13,055 nucleotides of DNA from an uncultured Granulosicoccaceae bacterium. Lineage in GTDB: Bacteria > Pseudomonadota > Gammaproteobacteria > CALCKW01. A model generated the notes under the pieces. That model worked only from the letters and a program-made list of their open reading frames with translations, was not told where the DNA came from and ran no database searches. Shown here in pieces: positions 1 to 7,438 of the stretch; within the stretch, counting starts at the first letter, position 1; each line of letters begins with the position of its first letter. The DNA lies in contig CALDHJ010000376.1 in NCBI GenBank assembly GCA_937941555.1, forward strand, positions 1 through 13,055, given 5' to 3'. The position numbers and the translations under genes are program-made.

Positions 1-1
1 C

Positions 2-640
2 CCGGCGAAAGTCCGCGCGTGGGAACTGTCTGAAGAACTCAAAGACATCCTGCGCCCGCTGTTCCAGAAGCACCAGGACGACATCATGTCCGGTCACTTC
101 TCAAGCACCATGATGGCCGACTGGGCCAACGACGACGCGAATCTCCTCGGTTGGCGCGCCGCCACCGCCGAGACCGACTTCGAAAAGCAGCCGATCACCG
201 ACGACGAAATCACCGAGCAAGAATATTTCGACAAGGGCATCCTCATGGTCGCCATGGTGCGGGCCGGTGTCGAGCTCGCCTACGAGACCATGGTGGACGC
301 GGGCATCATCGAAGAGAGTGCCTACTACGAGTCGTTGCACGAGACGCCGCTGATTGCCAACACCATCGCACGCCGCAAGCTCTACGAAATGAATGTGGTG
401 ATCTCAGACACAGCTGAATACGGCTGCTACCTGTTCGATCACGCCGCACGGCCGCTTCTGGCCGAGCAGTTCATGCCGAAGATCAAGAGCGATGTCATCG
501 GCAAAGGCCTCGATGTCGCCGATACCGGCGTTGACAACAAGACCCTGGTCGACATCAACGCAGCACTGCGCGATCACTCCGTTGAAGTGGTTGGCAGCAA
601 GTTGCGTGGCTACATGACGGGCATGAAGGCTATCGTGTAA
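2..640 (+). CDS. ilvC: Ketol-acid reductoisomerase, class II (C-terminal part)
   Basis: The gene is open from the first base, in the frame starting at base 2, so only the last 212 residues and the TAA stop are present. The enzyme performs the NADPH- and Mg-dependent isomeroreduction of acetolactate or acetohydroxybutyrate, the second common step of valine, isoleucine and leucine synthesis, in the cytoplasm. The fragment covers most of the duplicated knotted helical domains typical of the long class II form. [45 protein letters not shown] and [10 protein letters not shown] match the E. coli protein almost word for word. By eye, the two glutamates of ESLHE and the serine of ISDTAEYG correspond to the E. 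coli metal and substrate residues E389, E393 and S414, so the active site looks intact. The N-terminal Rossmann domain lies outside the window. The next gene converges on it 43 bp downstream. Confidence 0.97.
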   Translation, partial: PAKVRAWELSEELKDILRPLFQKHQDDIMSGHFSSTMMADWANDDANLLGWRAATAETDFEKQPITDDEITEQEYFDKGILMVAMVRAGVELAYETMVDAGIIEESAYYESLHETPLIANTIARRKLYEMNVVISDTAEYGCYLFDHAARPLLAEQFMPKIKSDVIGKGLDVADTGVDNKTLVDINAALRDHSVEVVGSKLRGYMTGMKAIV

Positions 641-683
641 CGCCTGTCCGAACAGGATCGACGCGGTTGGGTGCCCGGCGCAC

Positions 684-2414
684 TCAACTGCGTTCGCGGA
701 ACCAGTCACCCGGCTCGGCCATGCGGGGCAAAATGCCCTCGCAGGTCTTGCCGCGGTGCCGAAGCGCATTGAATACTCCAAGCGCGACCCCACTGGCGCC
801 CCCCGTCAAAGCGCCAGCCCAGACCTCCGCCGCCAGGGATACCGACCCGACCGCGTCGATATTGGGTCGCAAACCGGTCAGGTTCCCAGCAAGCTTGATC
901 GACTTGAAATATTTGTTGAGATTCAACCCGACACCACCACGCGCACGCGGTAACACGTTGAACTCGATTTTCTCCCGGTGCAGATCGATCGCACTGTTGA
1001 AGAAGAGGTCAACGTGCGGGGACTGAATCAGCACCTTGCGATCGGCGTCGACCATGCCCTCTTCGAACACCAGATTCACCGAACCACACTGGACTTCGGT
1101 GATCTGACTCTCCTCGTCCTGCCCAGCACTGACAAAGCGGTACAAGAGCAACACCAGGTCGCCACCCAGCGCATCAAGCGCCTGACCGTCGAGCTGTGAT
1201 TCCCCCATCAGGATCTGCAGCTTACCGTCGGTTGTCGACAGCATTTCGGCCGTTGAACGGCCAAAGCCTTCGAGATCGACCAACACTTCACTCGGCGCCA
1301 CCGAATCGATACCCAGGGCCGCGACAGTTGGCCACCTTGACCAATACATGTCCTCGGCATGCAAGCCAAGGTTCCAACGCGCACGCGTACCCGAACTGAA
1401 ATCAACCTTCAACGCCGCCGTCGCCCGACCACCAAAAAGTTCACTGCGCAGCGGTCCGACAAACAGCACCCCGTCGTCGAGCGAGACGTCCAGGGTCGTG
1501 TTCGACACGGTGAGATCCTCGTACACCCACTGGTCGAGTGTCGCCCGGCCTACCACATCCCACTCTCGCATCCACTGCAAGTTCAGGCGTTCATCACTGC
1601 CTACCCGCGCGTCGGAAGACCAATCGTCTTGCGACTCGACGGGCAGAGCCCATTCAAAGCGATCTCCGCGCAGGTCAAACTCCAAACGGTGTGGCACGAC
1701 GCCGAGGTCGGCAACGGCTTCACCGACAAAGCGGTTACCCGCAATCGACAGCGACTCGAGCGCGAGCTCGACACTGTTGCCTGCCGGGCTGAGAGCGGCT
1801 TCGACCGCGAGCGGTACCGCATCGTGCACACCGCTCGCGGACAGTCGGTACCCGCCGCCGGTGGGGGTCAGATCGAGTGTCGAGACGGTGGACCGGATGA
1901 CCTGGCCAACTTCGTCGCCCGGCAAGAGCAAGGTCACCTCGCGCAAGCTGATCGGACCGATCTCCGGTACGTCCAGCGCTATCGGCTCCGCCGGTTCAGA
2001 AGCGTGAGCGGCCTCAGATTCAGCCCCGGATTCGCCATCAGGCTCTGCCAACGCCCGGTTGACGGCATCGGCATTGATCAGCACGTCACCCGCATCCAGC
2101 GATGACAAGGTCCAACCCGCTTCGCCCTCGGTTGCACTGGCACTGAGATCAGCTGCAGAGAAAACGAATTGTTTGTCTTCGCGCTGTGGATCCGTGACGA
2201 GCACACCTGTGGCCGAGACGGCCGGGGTTGGGTACCAATCGATGTTGAGCGAGTCGTAGTCGAGTTTCAGGCCAGTCGCCAACTGAAAACCGATACGCGG
2301 TGCGAACAACCGCACAAAAAGGCAAAAAAGTCCGATCAGCAGCACCGAAATAATTACAATTCGCAGGAAGCGGTTCTGCCACGCAGATTTCAATCGAATA
2401 CTGAGAACTGTCAT
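684..2414 (-). CDS. AsmA-like envelope protein
   Basis: This is a 576-residue protein with a short basic N-terminus and one membrane segment at about residues 19-37 (IVIISVLLIGLFCLFVRLF), followed by a long periplasmic region rich in beta-strand patterns. The layout is that of AsmA/YhdP-type proteins, which form extended beta-groove structures thought to move or organise phospholipids between the membranes. Residues of about 355-480 resemble the AsmA C-terminal region (a segment like GKLQILMGESQLDG, then SVNLVFEEGMVDAD and FNVLPRARGG). An acidic, alanine-rich stretch lies near residues 124-144. The tail is a glycine/alanine-rich hydrophobic segment of about 30 residues and then a basic end with one Cys. 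The start is ATG at 2414; a GTG directly before it at 2417 is an alternative, and neither has a strong ribosome site. It diverges from the LytM lipoprotein gene. The family call is by overall pattern, not by a single motif. Confidence 0.75.
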   Translation of the reverse strand: MTVLSIRLKSAWQNRFLRIVIISVLLIGLFCLFVRLFAPRIGFQLATGLKLDYDSLNIDWYPTPAVSATGVLVTDPQREDKQFVFSAADLSASATEGEAGWTLSSLDAGDVLINADAVNRALAEPDGESGAESEAAHASEPAEPIALDVPEIGPISLREVTLLLPGDEVGQVIRSTVSTLDLTPTGGGYRLSASGVHDAVPLAVEAALSPAGNSVELALESLSIAGNRFVGEAVADLGVVPHRLEFDLRGDRFEWALPVESQDDWSSDARVGSDERLNLQWMREWDVVGRATLDQWVYEDLTVSNTTLDVSLDDGVLFVGPLRSELFGGRATAALKVDFSSGTRARWNLGLHAEDMYWSRWPTVAALGIDSVAPSEVLVDLEGFGRSTAEMLSTTDGKLQILMGESQLDGQALDALGGDLVLLLYRFVSAGQDEESQITEVQCGSVNLVFEEGMVDADRKVLIQSPHVDLFFNSAIDLHREKIEFNVLPRARGGVGLNLNKYFKSIKLAGNLTGLRPNIDAVGSVSLAAEVWAGALTGGASGVALGVFNALRHRGKTCEGILPRMAEPGDWFRERS

Positions 2415-2516
2415 CACACCGTCTGTCTAGTCCAAATGGGCTGCTCGCCGCGGCAACATACCGCAGCGCCGCACCAACACATCACGTCAAACACGCATTC
2501 AAGGAAGGTCTTCAAC
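2415..2516. promoter_or_regulatory. Divergent intergenic region (AsmA-like / LytM)
   Basis: About 100 bp separate two genes transcribed away from each other, so promoters for both must lie here or within the gene starts. I could not pick out convincing -35/-10 pairs on either strand. The sequence is less GC-rich than the flanking genes. Confidence 0.35.
2501..2508 (+). promoter_or_regulatory. Ribosome binding site of the LytM lipoprotein gene
   Basis: AAGGAAGG lies 8 bases before the ATG at 2517. This is the strongest Shine-Dalgarno sequence seen in the window. It fixes the start here although the reading frame is open for more than 340 bases further upstream, where it only overlaps the divergent AsmA-like gene. 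Confidence 0.75.
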
Positions 2517-3107
2517 ATGATCAGCGTTGTCCGAACGATCAACACTACACCGTCTCTGATCGCGATAAAACGCACGGTCGCCATTCTATGCGTGATGTTG
2601 TTGCCCGCCTGCCAGACGGTGAACACCTTGAAGGAGAAGCTGCCAGATCTGCCGAAGCTCCCGCAGGCCGGGCCGAAATACGCACAATTCAAATCGACGG
2701 AAGCGCCGCACACCTTGATGACCAAACCCGTCGCCACCGGCACGCTGACATCGGGCTACGGGTTTCGTCTGAGCCCGACCGGGATTCGCCTGCCGAAGAA
2801 ACACAAAGGCATCGACTACAAAGCCCCAGTGGGCACACCCATCTACGCCGCGGGCGATGGCGTGGTGATCGCCAAGCGCGTGAGCACCTCCTACGGCAAC
2901 TACGTCAAGATCAGCCACGACAACGGCTTTTCAAGCGCCTACGCCCACCTCGACGGCTTCGCACCCTCCCTCGAGCGAGGCACTGAGGTCAAACGGGGTC
3001 AGGTCATTGGCTACGTTGGCAACACCGGGCGCTCCACCGCAGCCCACTTGCACTACGAGCTGCTCTACCGTGGCAAGCGGGTCGACCCGTTGTTTGCCAC
3101 CCGGTAG
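2517..3107 (+). CDS. LytM/M23-domain lipoprotein
   Basis: The product is 196 residues. The N-terminus has a basic/hydrophobic signal ending in LLPAC, so Cys32 is the probable lipidated residue (Pro at -2 is acceptable but not ideal). A Lys/Pro-rich linker covers residues 36-60 and a compact LytM (peptidase M23) domain covers about 75-196. The zinc and catalytic residues of the family are all present: His96 and Asp100 (HKGID), His144 (YAHL), and His177 and His179 (AAHLH). Unlike EnvC- or NlpD-type LytM factors, whose own zinc ligands are lost, it may therefore be an active peptidoglycan endopeptidase cutting cross-link peptides. There is no LysM or coiled-coil region, so this is a minimal version of the family. 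It is expected to be anchored to a membrane and act in the periplasm. It has its own ribosome site and stands alone between a divergent and a convergent gene. Confidence 0.92.
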   Translation: MISVVRTINTTPSLIAIKRTVAILCVMLLPACQTVNTLKEKLPDLPKLPQAGPKYAQFKSTEAPHTLMTKPVATGTLTSGYGFRLSPTGIRLPKKHKGIDYKAPVGTPIYAAGDGVVIAKRVSTSYGNYVKISHDNGFSSAYAHLDGFAPSLERGTEVKRGQVIGYVGNTGRSTAAHLHYELLYRGKRVDPLFATR

Positions 3108-3115
3108 GCTTGCGG

Positions 3116-3142
3116 CGCCGTGACGCAGCGGGCGTCACGGCG
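3116..3142. terminator. Perfect GC-rich hairpin between convergent genes
   Basis: CGCCGTGACGC (3116-3126) and GCGTCACGGCG (3132-3142) are exact reverse complements around a 5-base loop. The hairpin starts 9 bases after the stop of the LytM gene and ends 9 bases before the stop of the convergent beta-barrel gene, the right place for a two-way terminator. No T-run follows on either strand, so it is not a classical intrinsic terminator. It may instead stop or protect the 3' ends of both messages. Confidence 0.55.
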
Positions 3143-3151
3143 GCGTCAGCG

Positions 3152-3658
3152 CTACTCGCCGAAGCGGTAGTGGAAACCCAACCCAAGCGTCAGCAGGTCG
3201 AAACCGCTGTAATCGCCCCAGGCAACGTACCCGATCCCGGCTTCGATACTGATCGTCAGCGGAATGAACTCCGGCACCGCTTCCAGAAGATCGTAATCCA
3301 GCCCCACACCAACCCCGATACCCACGCCACTGTCGCTTTCGAACGACTGGCTGCCGATGATGAATCGGTTGGTGTAACGCCAGTACCCGAGCTGGCCATA
3401 GTAGTAATAGTCCAGCGCCTCGGTATCCTGAAAATACAACATGCCGCGAACCACTGCGCTGGTTGTTGACCCCAGTGCGCCGACCACACCACCGATGGTG
3501 ACGTCTTCGCTGATGGGATACCGAATGCTGGGCCCGGCCGAGCGCATCGTCGATTGGTAACCGAGCGACAGATCTCGCTGCGCATGGGCAAGGGGGGCCA
3601 TCAACACCGTTGACAACACCGCCCATCCCATTATTCCGAACACCCGCATTCCCTTCAT
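3152..3658 (-). CDS. Small predicted outer-membrane beta-barrel protein
   Basis: The product is 168 residues. It starts with a typical Sec signal peptide (MKGMRVFGIM, hydrophobic core, then APLAHA), with likely cleavage after Ala26. The mature part of about 140 residues consists of alternating polar/hydrophobic strands rich in Gly, Tyr and Phe, for example LDYYYYGQLGYWRY, GVGIGVGVGLDYDLL and LTLGLGFHYRF. This is the pattern of an 8-stranded OmpA/OmpW-like barrel. I recognise no specific family and no substrate can be assigned. The start at 3658 is preceded on its own strand by a GGAG-type ribosome site about 9 bases upstream; Met4 is an alternative start. It is transcribed alone, convergent with the LytM gene. 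Confidence 0.7.
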   Translation of the reverse strand: MKGMRVFGIMGWAVLSTVLMAPLAHAQRDLSLGYQSTMRSAGPSIRYPISEDVTIGGVVGALGSTTSAVVRGMLYFQDTEALDYYYYGQLGYWRYTNRFIIGSQSFESDSGVGIGVGVGLDYDLLEAVPEFIPLTISIEAGIGYVAWGDYSGFDLLTLGLGFHYRFGE

Positions 3659-3910
3659 CTCGATTCACTCCATCGTGAGTTGTTTCTCTACCGCCAATAT
3701 ACACAACTATTTTCCGTGATCGCGCTTGAACGCGTCTGCGGGCAAAATGAACGTGTCGCGGTTGACCATTCGAGCCAGGTCCGCAGCCAATCGACTGGAC
3801 GACGGATGCAGAGCATCATGTCCGAAACTGTCGCACGATCGGCCGCCACTGACGCTCCACGGCGCTCAGACCGTGGCAGTCTGTCGTGGCACACAACTCA
3901 CGGAAGCCCC
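3659..3910. promoter_or_regulatory. Divergent intergenic region with an AT-rich patch
   Basis: These 252 bp separate the beta-barrel gene (-) from the cysteine hydrolase gene (+). An AT-rich patch at about 3695-3720 stands out from the GC-rich surroundings. On the minus strand it contains TATATT (3702-3697), about 38 bases before the beta-barrel start, a reasonable -10 element with no good -35. The rest, including the frame open upstream of the hydrolase, does not look coding. A promoter for the hydrolase-regulator pair should lie here, but I cannot point to it. Confidence 0.35.
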
Positions 3911-4648
3911 ATGTCACATACCGCCTTGTTGGTCATCGACGCACAGCGTGCCTTCGAGCACGATCCCGAATGGCACGAACCCGCGACGGCACACTGGCTC
4001 GACCAGCAGAACCGCCTGATCGACGGCGCGCTATCCCGCTGCTGGCCCATCGCCGCCGTGCTGCACCACAGCCGCTACCATTTCGATCCGGATGGCGAAG
4101 GTGTGGAACCAGTCAACGGCTTGAACCTGCCTGCAGACACGCCGCGCTTTATCAAACACGCGCATACCGCGTTCTCGGCCGCCGGCCTGCCCGACTGGTT
4201 GCAATCCCACCGCATTTCACACGTGATCGTCAGCGGCATACGCACCGAGCAATGCTGCGAGACCACCGCACGCGCAGCGCGCGACGCCGGCTACGATGTT
4301 GACTTCCCACTCGACGCAACCTTGACCTTCTCCATGCCATCGCACGCTGGCGACACCGTGTCGGCAGATGCCATCAAGGCCCAGACGGCAACGGCCCTGC
4401 ACCGGCGATTCGCCACCGTTTCCACGGTTGACGACCTGCTCGAGCGAAGCCCGCTTGCGACCCTCAACCAACACTGCCCACGCAGCGGTGCACGCGTTGA
4501 CCCGGATTCCGTCACAGACTATCGTGGCCACACAGTTGGTTTTTGCAACCCTGGGTGCCGAGACGGATTTCGAAGCGATCCAAACGCCTGTGTCGCGGAT
4601 CGCCGCCATTTCGACCGGCTCATCGCGCTGCAATCCGGGGCGTTGTGA
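3911..4648 (+). CDS. Isochorismatase-family cysteine hydrolase with C-terminal YHS-like metal site
   Basis: The product is 245 residues. Residues 1-180 are an isochorismatase/nicotinamidase-type hydrolase with the catalytic triad visible: Asp10 (LLVIDAQ), Lys83 (FIKHAHTAF) and Cys115 (SGIRTEQCCETTAR). Members cleave amide or vinyl-ether bonds of small molecules such as nicotinamide, N-carbamoyl compounds or isochorismate; the substrate here is unknown. Residues of about 188-225 add a second unit, CPRSGARVD, then FCNPGC and a following SDP. This is the arrangement of YHS/TRASH-like metal-binding domains (Cys189, Cys212, Cys216). ATG at 3911 is chosen because the family begins a few residues before the first Asp and GGAAG lies just upstream; the frame stays open back to about 3680 but that part looks non-coding. 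The stop overlaps the next gene's start (GTGA), so the two are translated together. The second domain may sense or hold a metal needed by the enzyme, which is inference. Confidence 0.88.
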   Translation: MSHTALLVIDAQRAFEHDPEWHEPATAHWLDQQNRLIDGALSRCWPIAAVLHHSRYHFDPDGEGVEPVNGLNLPADTPRFIKHAHTAFSAAGLPDWLQSHRISHVIVSGIRTEQCCETTARAARDAGYDVDFPLDATLTFSMPSHAGDTVSADAIKAQTATALHRRFATVSTVDDLLERSPLATLNQHCPRSGARVDPDSVTDYRGHTVGFCNPGCRDGFRSDPNACVADRRHFDRLIALQSGAL

Positions 4649-5637
4649 CGACTCGACTGCCGATCCCCGACGGGGTTGATCTGCTGGTGCTGCCGAAAAT
4701 GCACCTGCTCGATCTCTCGGGGCCGGCACAAGTCCTGGCGCACCGCGCCGTGCGTTGTCCGGTCCGCATGATCGGGCCGGCTCGCCACGTCACCACGGCA
4801 CAAGGGCTGCCACTGGGGCCGATCGAAGATCTGCCCGATCGCATCGCCCCCAACCGATGGCTGCTCGTCATCGGCTCAACCGAACTGCCAGACTGGCTCG
4901 ACAGTGCGACCGGGCGCGATACCGCCCGCTGGCTGCGCGAACGCGCCGGTCAGTGGACGCGTGTAGGTTCGGTGTGCGCCGGCGCGCTCATGCTCGCCGA
5001 TGCCGGCCTGCTCGACGGGCGTCGGGCCACCACTCACCACAGCCTGCTCGCCGAACTGCGCACCCGCGCACCGGAGGCTGAGGTAATCGACGACCGACTG
5101 TTTTGCGATGACGGCGAACGCTGCACGAGTGCCGGGCTCTCCAGCGCAATCGACCTCGCCCTGCACCTCGTCGCATGCCACTGGGGAGACGCCACGGCAA
5201 AAGACATCGCGCGCGATCTCGTGATCTACCCACGCGCTGTGCACGGCGGCCAGAACCTGCCCTTCGACAGTCTCTACCGGCAACACCCGGATCAGCGCAT
5301 TCAAAGCGCACAGGACCGGCTCGAACGAGATCTCGGTGCACCGGGTGGGGTCACTGCACTCGCCGACAGCGTGCACTTGAGTGAACGGCAATTCCGACGG
5401 CGCTTTCGGGCGGCAACGGGTTTACCGGTCAAGCGTTACCTGCAACTGGCCCGGCTGGCGCGCAGCGAATCGCTGCTGCACAACCCGGCACTGTCGATCG
5501 AACAGATCGCAGAACAGTCCGGTCTCGCCGACGCGCGCAGCCTGCAACGATTGTGGCAGCGCGAGCGAGGCTGCTCACCCAGCGCTGCACGCGAAGAAGT
5601 GCGCGCGCAAAGCTCGCCTACACCGCCGGCAGACTAA
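4645..5637 (+). CDS. GlxA-type transcriptional regulator (DJ-1/PfpI + AraC helix-turn-helix)
   Basis: The product is 330 residues from a GTG start at 4645 that overlaps the previous stop by four bases. The N-terminal half (about 10-190) is a class I glutamine-amidotransferase-like (DJ-1/PfpI) sensor domain, with the nucleophile-elbow Cys111 in GSVCAGALMLADAGLLDGRRATTHH, the signature of GlxA-family regulators. The C-terminal part (about 215-325) is an AraC-type DNA-binding unit with two helix-turn-helices: VTALADSVHLSERQFRRRF, and IEQIAEQSGLADARSLQRLW. Relatives control use of nitrogen compounds such as arginine, carnitine, glycine betaine or dimethylglycine. Tight coupling to the hydrolase suggests that it senses the hydrolase's substrate or product and controls this pair or the nearby genes. 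The 3' end overlaps the convergent cupin gene by 20 bp. Confidence 0.9.
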   Translation: MTTRLPIPDGVDLLVLPKMHLLDLSGPAQVLAHRAVRCPVRMIGPARHVTTAQGLPLGPIEDLPDRIAPNRWLLVIGSTELPDWLDSATGRDTARWLRERAGQWTRVGSVCAGALMLADAGLLDGRRATTHHSLLAELRTRAPEAEVIDDRLFCDDGERCTSAGLSSAIDLALHLVACHWGDATAKDIARDLVIYPRAVHGGQNLPFDSLYRQHPDQRIQSAQDRLERDLGAPGGVTALADSVHLSERQFRRRFRAATGLPVKRYLQLARLARSESLLHNPALSIEQIAEQSGLADARSLQRLWQRERGCSPSAAREEVRAQSSPTPPAD

Positions 5638-6700
5638 CCTCCAGCAGCTCGAGGTCATCACTGCACTGCGCGTAACGGGTCATCATGCCGCGCGGCAGCA
5701 CAAAGGCTTCACCGGCCCCGAGGGGCTGTTCGCCCTTGTTGCTTTGCAACACCATCGAGCCGCTGAGAATGAAGGTGAACAGAATGTCGACCCCGTGCGC
5801 GACCTCGGGCGTCTCGCCGCCGGTGTAGCGCGCGACCTGTACTCCGGCCACTCCGCCACTCGCCGCCGCCACACCCGTATCCCGGGATTCAAATCCAGCC
5901 ATGCGCCAGGCTTGCCATGTGGCGCTGTCGAGCTGGTGGTGGCAGAAGCGCTGACCGTCAAACTCACGCTCGCGGTTGATGACGCCGTTGGGCAACGACA
6001 TCTCGTGATCGATGGTGGTGACGTGCTCCGCGGGCACGCCGATCTCGATCACCTGCAATTCATCCGACGCTTCGAGCACACGGTGGCGGATTTGCGGCGG
6101 CTGGGTCACGCAGTCACCGGCGTTGAGGATGAACGGTTCGCCCTGGTCCTCGTAGACCAGCCGCACCCAGCCCTTGTAGCAATAGATCAGCTGAAAGCCG
6201 ACCGTGTGGTAGTGCACCATGTCCGGCACCGGGCCGCCGGTCGGGATGCGAATGTGCGACGCGATGATGCTGCCGCCCAGCCGACCGGGAATCAGATCGC
6301 GGTAGTGCATGCCGGCGCGGCCGATCACCCAGGGCGCGCGGTCGACCAGACGGCGCAAGATGTATTCCTGGGTCGGTGTTGGAGTGTCGTAGTCGGGGTC
6401 GATTGCAGCGATCTCGATCCGATTGCCCGCGGGCGAGGTCAACAGCGTCTCGCCCTTCGCAAACGTCGCCGGATCATCGGCCAGCACACACAGTGTCACC
6501 GGCGATTCGGGTGCATCCCGCTGCAGCCTCAGATAGGTCCCGTGGCCGGACAACAACGCCGTTCGCGGGTCATCAGCCGGGTAGATTTCATCCAAGCGAA
6601 ATCCGAGCGCAGTCTGGAAGAACGCCATCTCGGCGCCGAGATCAGAGCAGGGTACGCGCACTTCCGCGCGCGACGACGGTGCAGGAGAATAGCTCGACAT
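5618..6700 (-). CDS. Glyoxalase-like (VOC) plus double-cupin fusion protein
   Basis: The product is 360 residues with three regions. Residues of about 12-102 look like a vicinal-oxygen-chelate half-module (RVPCSDLGAEMAFFQTALGF ending in SPAGNRIEIA). Residues of about 140-225 are a cupin with His163, His165, Gln170 and His206 (HYHTVGFQ ... GDCVTQPPQIRH) as probable metal ligands. Residues of about 285-357 form a second cupin-like barrel (VDILFTFILSG ... GAGEAFVLPRG) that lacks the histidine set and is probably structural. Metal-dependent cupins are often dioxygenases, isomerases or lyases of small organic acids, so an enzymatic role on a small metabolite is likely but undefined. ATG at 6700 is preferred because the conserved part begins soon after; an upstream in-frame ATG at 6742 would add 14 residues. 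No clear ribosome site is seen. It diverges from the HAD gene and converges on the GlxA-type regulator. Confidence 0.78.
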   Translation of the reverse strand: MSSYSPAPSSRAEVRVPCSDLGAEMAFFQTALGFRLDEIYPADDPRTALLSGHGTYLRLQRDAPESPVTLCVLADDPATFAKGETLLTSPAGNRIEIAAIDPDYDTPTPTQEYILRRLVDRAPWVIGRAGMHYRDLIPGRLGGSIIASHIRIPTGGPVPDMVHYHTVGFQLIYCYKGWVRLVYEDQGEPFILNAGDCVTQPPQIRHRVLEASDELQVIEIGVPAEHVTTIDHEMSLPNGVINREREFDGQRFCHHQLDSATWQAWRMAGFESRDTGVAAASGGVAGVQVARYTGGETPEVAHGVDILFTFILSGSMVLQSNKGEQPLGAGEAFVLPRGMMTRYAQCSDDLELLEVSLPAV

Positions 6701-6765
6701 GGTCAGGTGGACTGCAGGAGACCGCGTTACTCTAGCACGCACTCATCGCCTCACCGGAGTCGGCC

Positions 6766-7380
6766 ATGACCGCCCGACCACTGCACATTGTTTTCGATAT
6801 CGGGCAAGTTCTGTTGCGCTGGAACCCCGAACTGCTCTACCGAATACTGATCCCCGACGACGGCGAGCGGGCGCGGTTTTTTGCCGAAGTCTGCACCCCG
6901 GCCTGGAACCTCGAACAAGACCGCGGACGATCCTGGGAGGAAGGCGAGGCACTCCTGATTGCCGACCACCCCGACCAGGCCGACAACATCCGCGCGTGGC
7001 GCGCGCGCTGGCACGAAACCGTCCCGCACGCACTGGACGACTCGGTTGCGATCATGCAGACCCTGATCGCGCAGGGTTGCGACGTCACGCTGCTCAGCAA
7101 CTTCAACCAACACACCTTCGCGGAGGTCCGATTGCGTTTCCCCTTTCTCGACGCACCGCGTGGCCGCACCATTTCGGCCCACGTCGGCCTGATCAAACCC
7201 GAGCCCGAAATCTACCGGCACCACATCCGCGCTTTCGATCTCGACCCGGCAAAAACGCTCTTTATCGACGACTCCGCAACCAATATTCACGCGGCCGAAG
7301 CCGCAGGCTGGCAGGGACACCTGTTTTCGACCGCCTCAGGCTTGTATCAGGATCTGCAGAACAGAGGGCTACCGGTGTAA
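6766..7380 (+). CDS. HAD-superfamily phosphatase, YihX-like
   Basis: The product is 204 residues, close to the length of E. coli YihX (a glucose-1-phosphate phosphatase). All four HAD motifs are seen: the nucleophile Asp11 in FDIGQVLLRW, Ser111 in LLSNFN, Lys144 in GLIKPEPEIY, and Asp168/Asp169 in FIDDSATNI. The Gly at the third place of the first motif (DIG rather than DID) is usual in the YihX branch, which has FDLGNV, so it does not argue against activity. The alpha-helical cap lies between motifs I and II (about 20-95). It should dephosphorylate a small sugar phosphate or similar compound in the cytoplasm. A GGAG ribosome site lies 6 bases before the ATG. The gene stands alone, divergent from the cupin fusion and convergent with the esterase. 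Confidence 0.88.
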   Translation: MTARPLHIVFDIGQVLLRWNPELLYRILIPDDGERARFFAEVCTPAWNLEQDRGRSWEEGEALLIADHPDQADNIRAWRARWHETVPHALDDSVAIMQTLIAQGCDVTLLSNFNQHTFAEVRLRFPFLDAPRGRTISAHVGLIKPEPEIYRHHIRAFDLDPAKTLFIDDSATNIHAAEAAGWQGHLFSTASGLYQDLQNRGLPV

Positions 7381-7438
7381 CGCGGTTACGCGTCCTGTTC
7401 TCCGAACACCCTGACCACATGCCGACGATGTCCGTTTC

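Noticed and set aside
643..656. CCTGT-ccga-ACAGG hairpin just after the ilvC stop, considered as a terminator
   Set aside because: The stem is only 5 bp and no T-run follows; chance occurrence is likely.
1348..2105. Two + strand open frames inside the AsmA-like gene region
   Set aside because: Both are antisense to the AsmA-like protein, with Ser/Thr/Arg-rich text and no ribosome site or recognisable domain.
3680..3910. N-terminal extension of the cysteine hydrolase by up to 77 residues
   Set aside because: The frame is open but the added text does not match the family, whose first catalytic Asp is normally close to the start; GGAAG just before 3911 supports the shorter form.
5381..6769. 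Long + strand open frame (about 460 codons) across the cupin fusion gene
   Set aside because: It is antisense to a gene with clear cupin motifs and also overlaps the regulator in another frame. Its translation is Arg/His-rich without family features, a common shadow in GC-rich DNA.
7377..7389. GTAAC-gcg-GTTAC inverted repeat at the end of the HAD gene
   Set aside because: The stem is 5 bp with a 3-base loop and no T-run; too weak to call a terminator.
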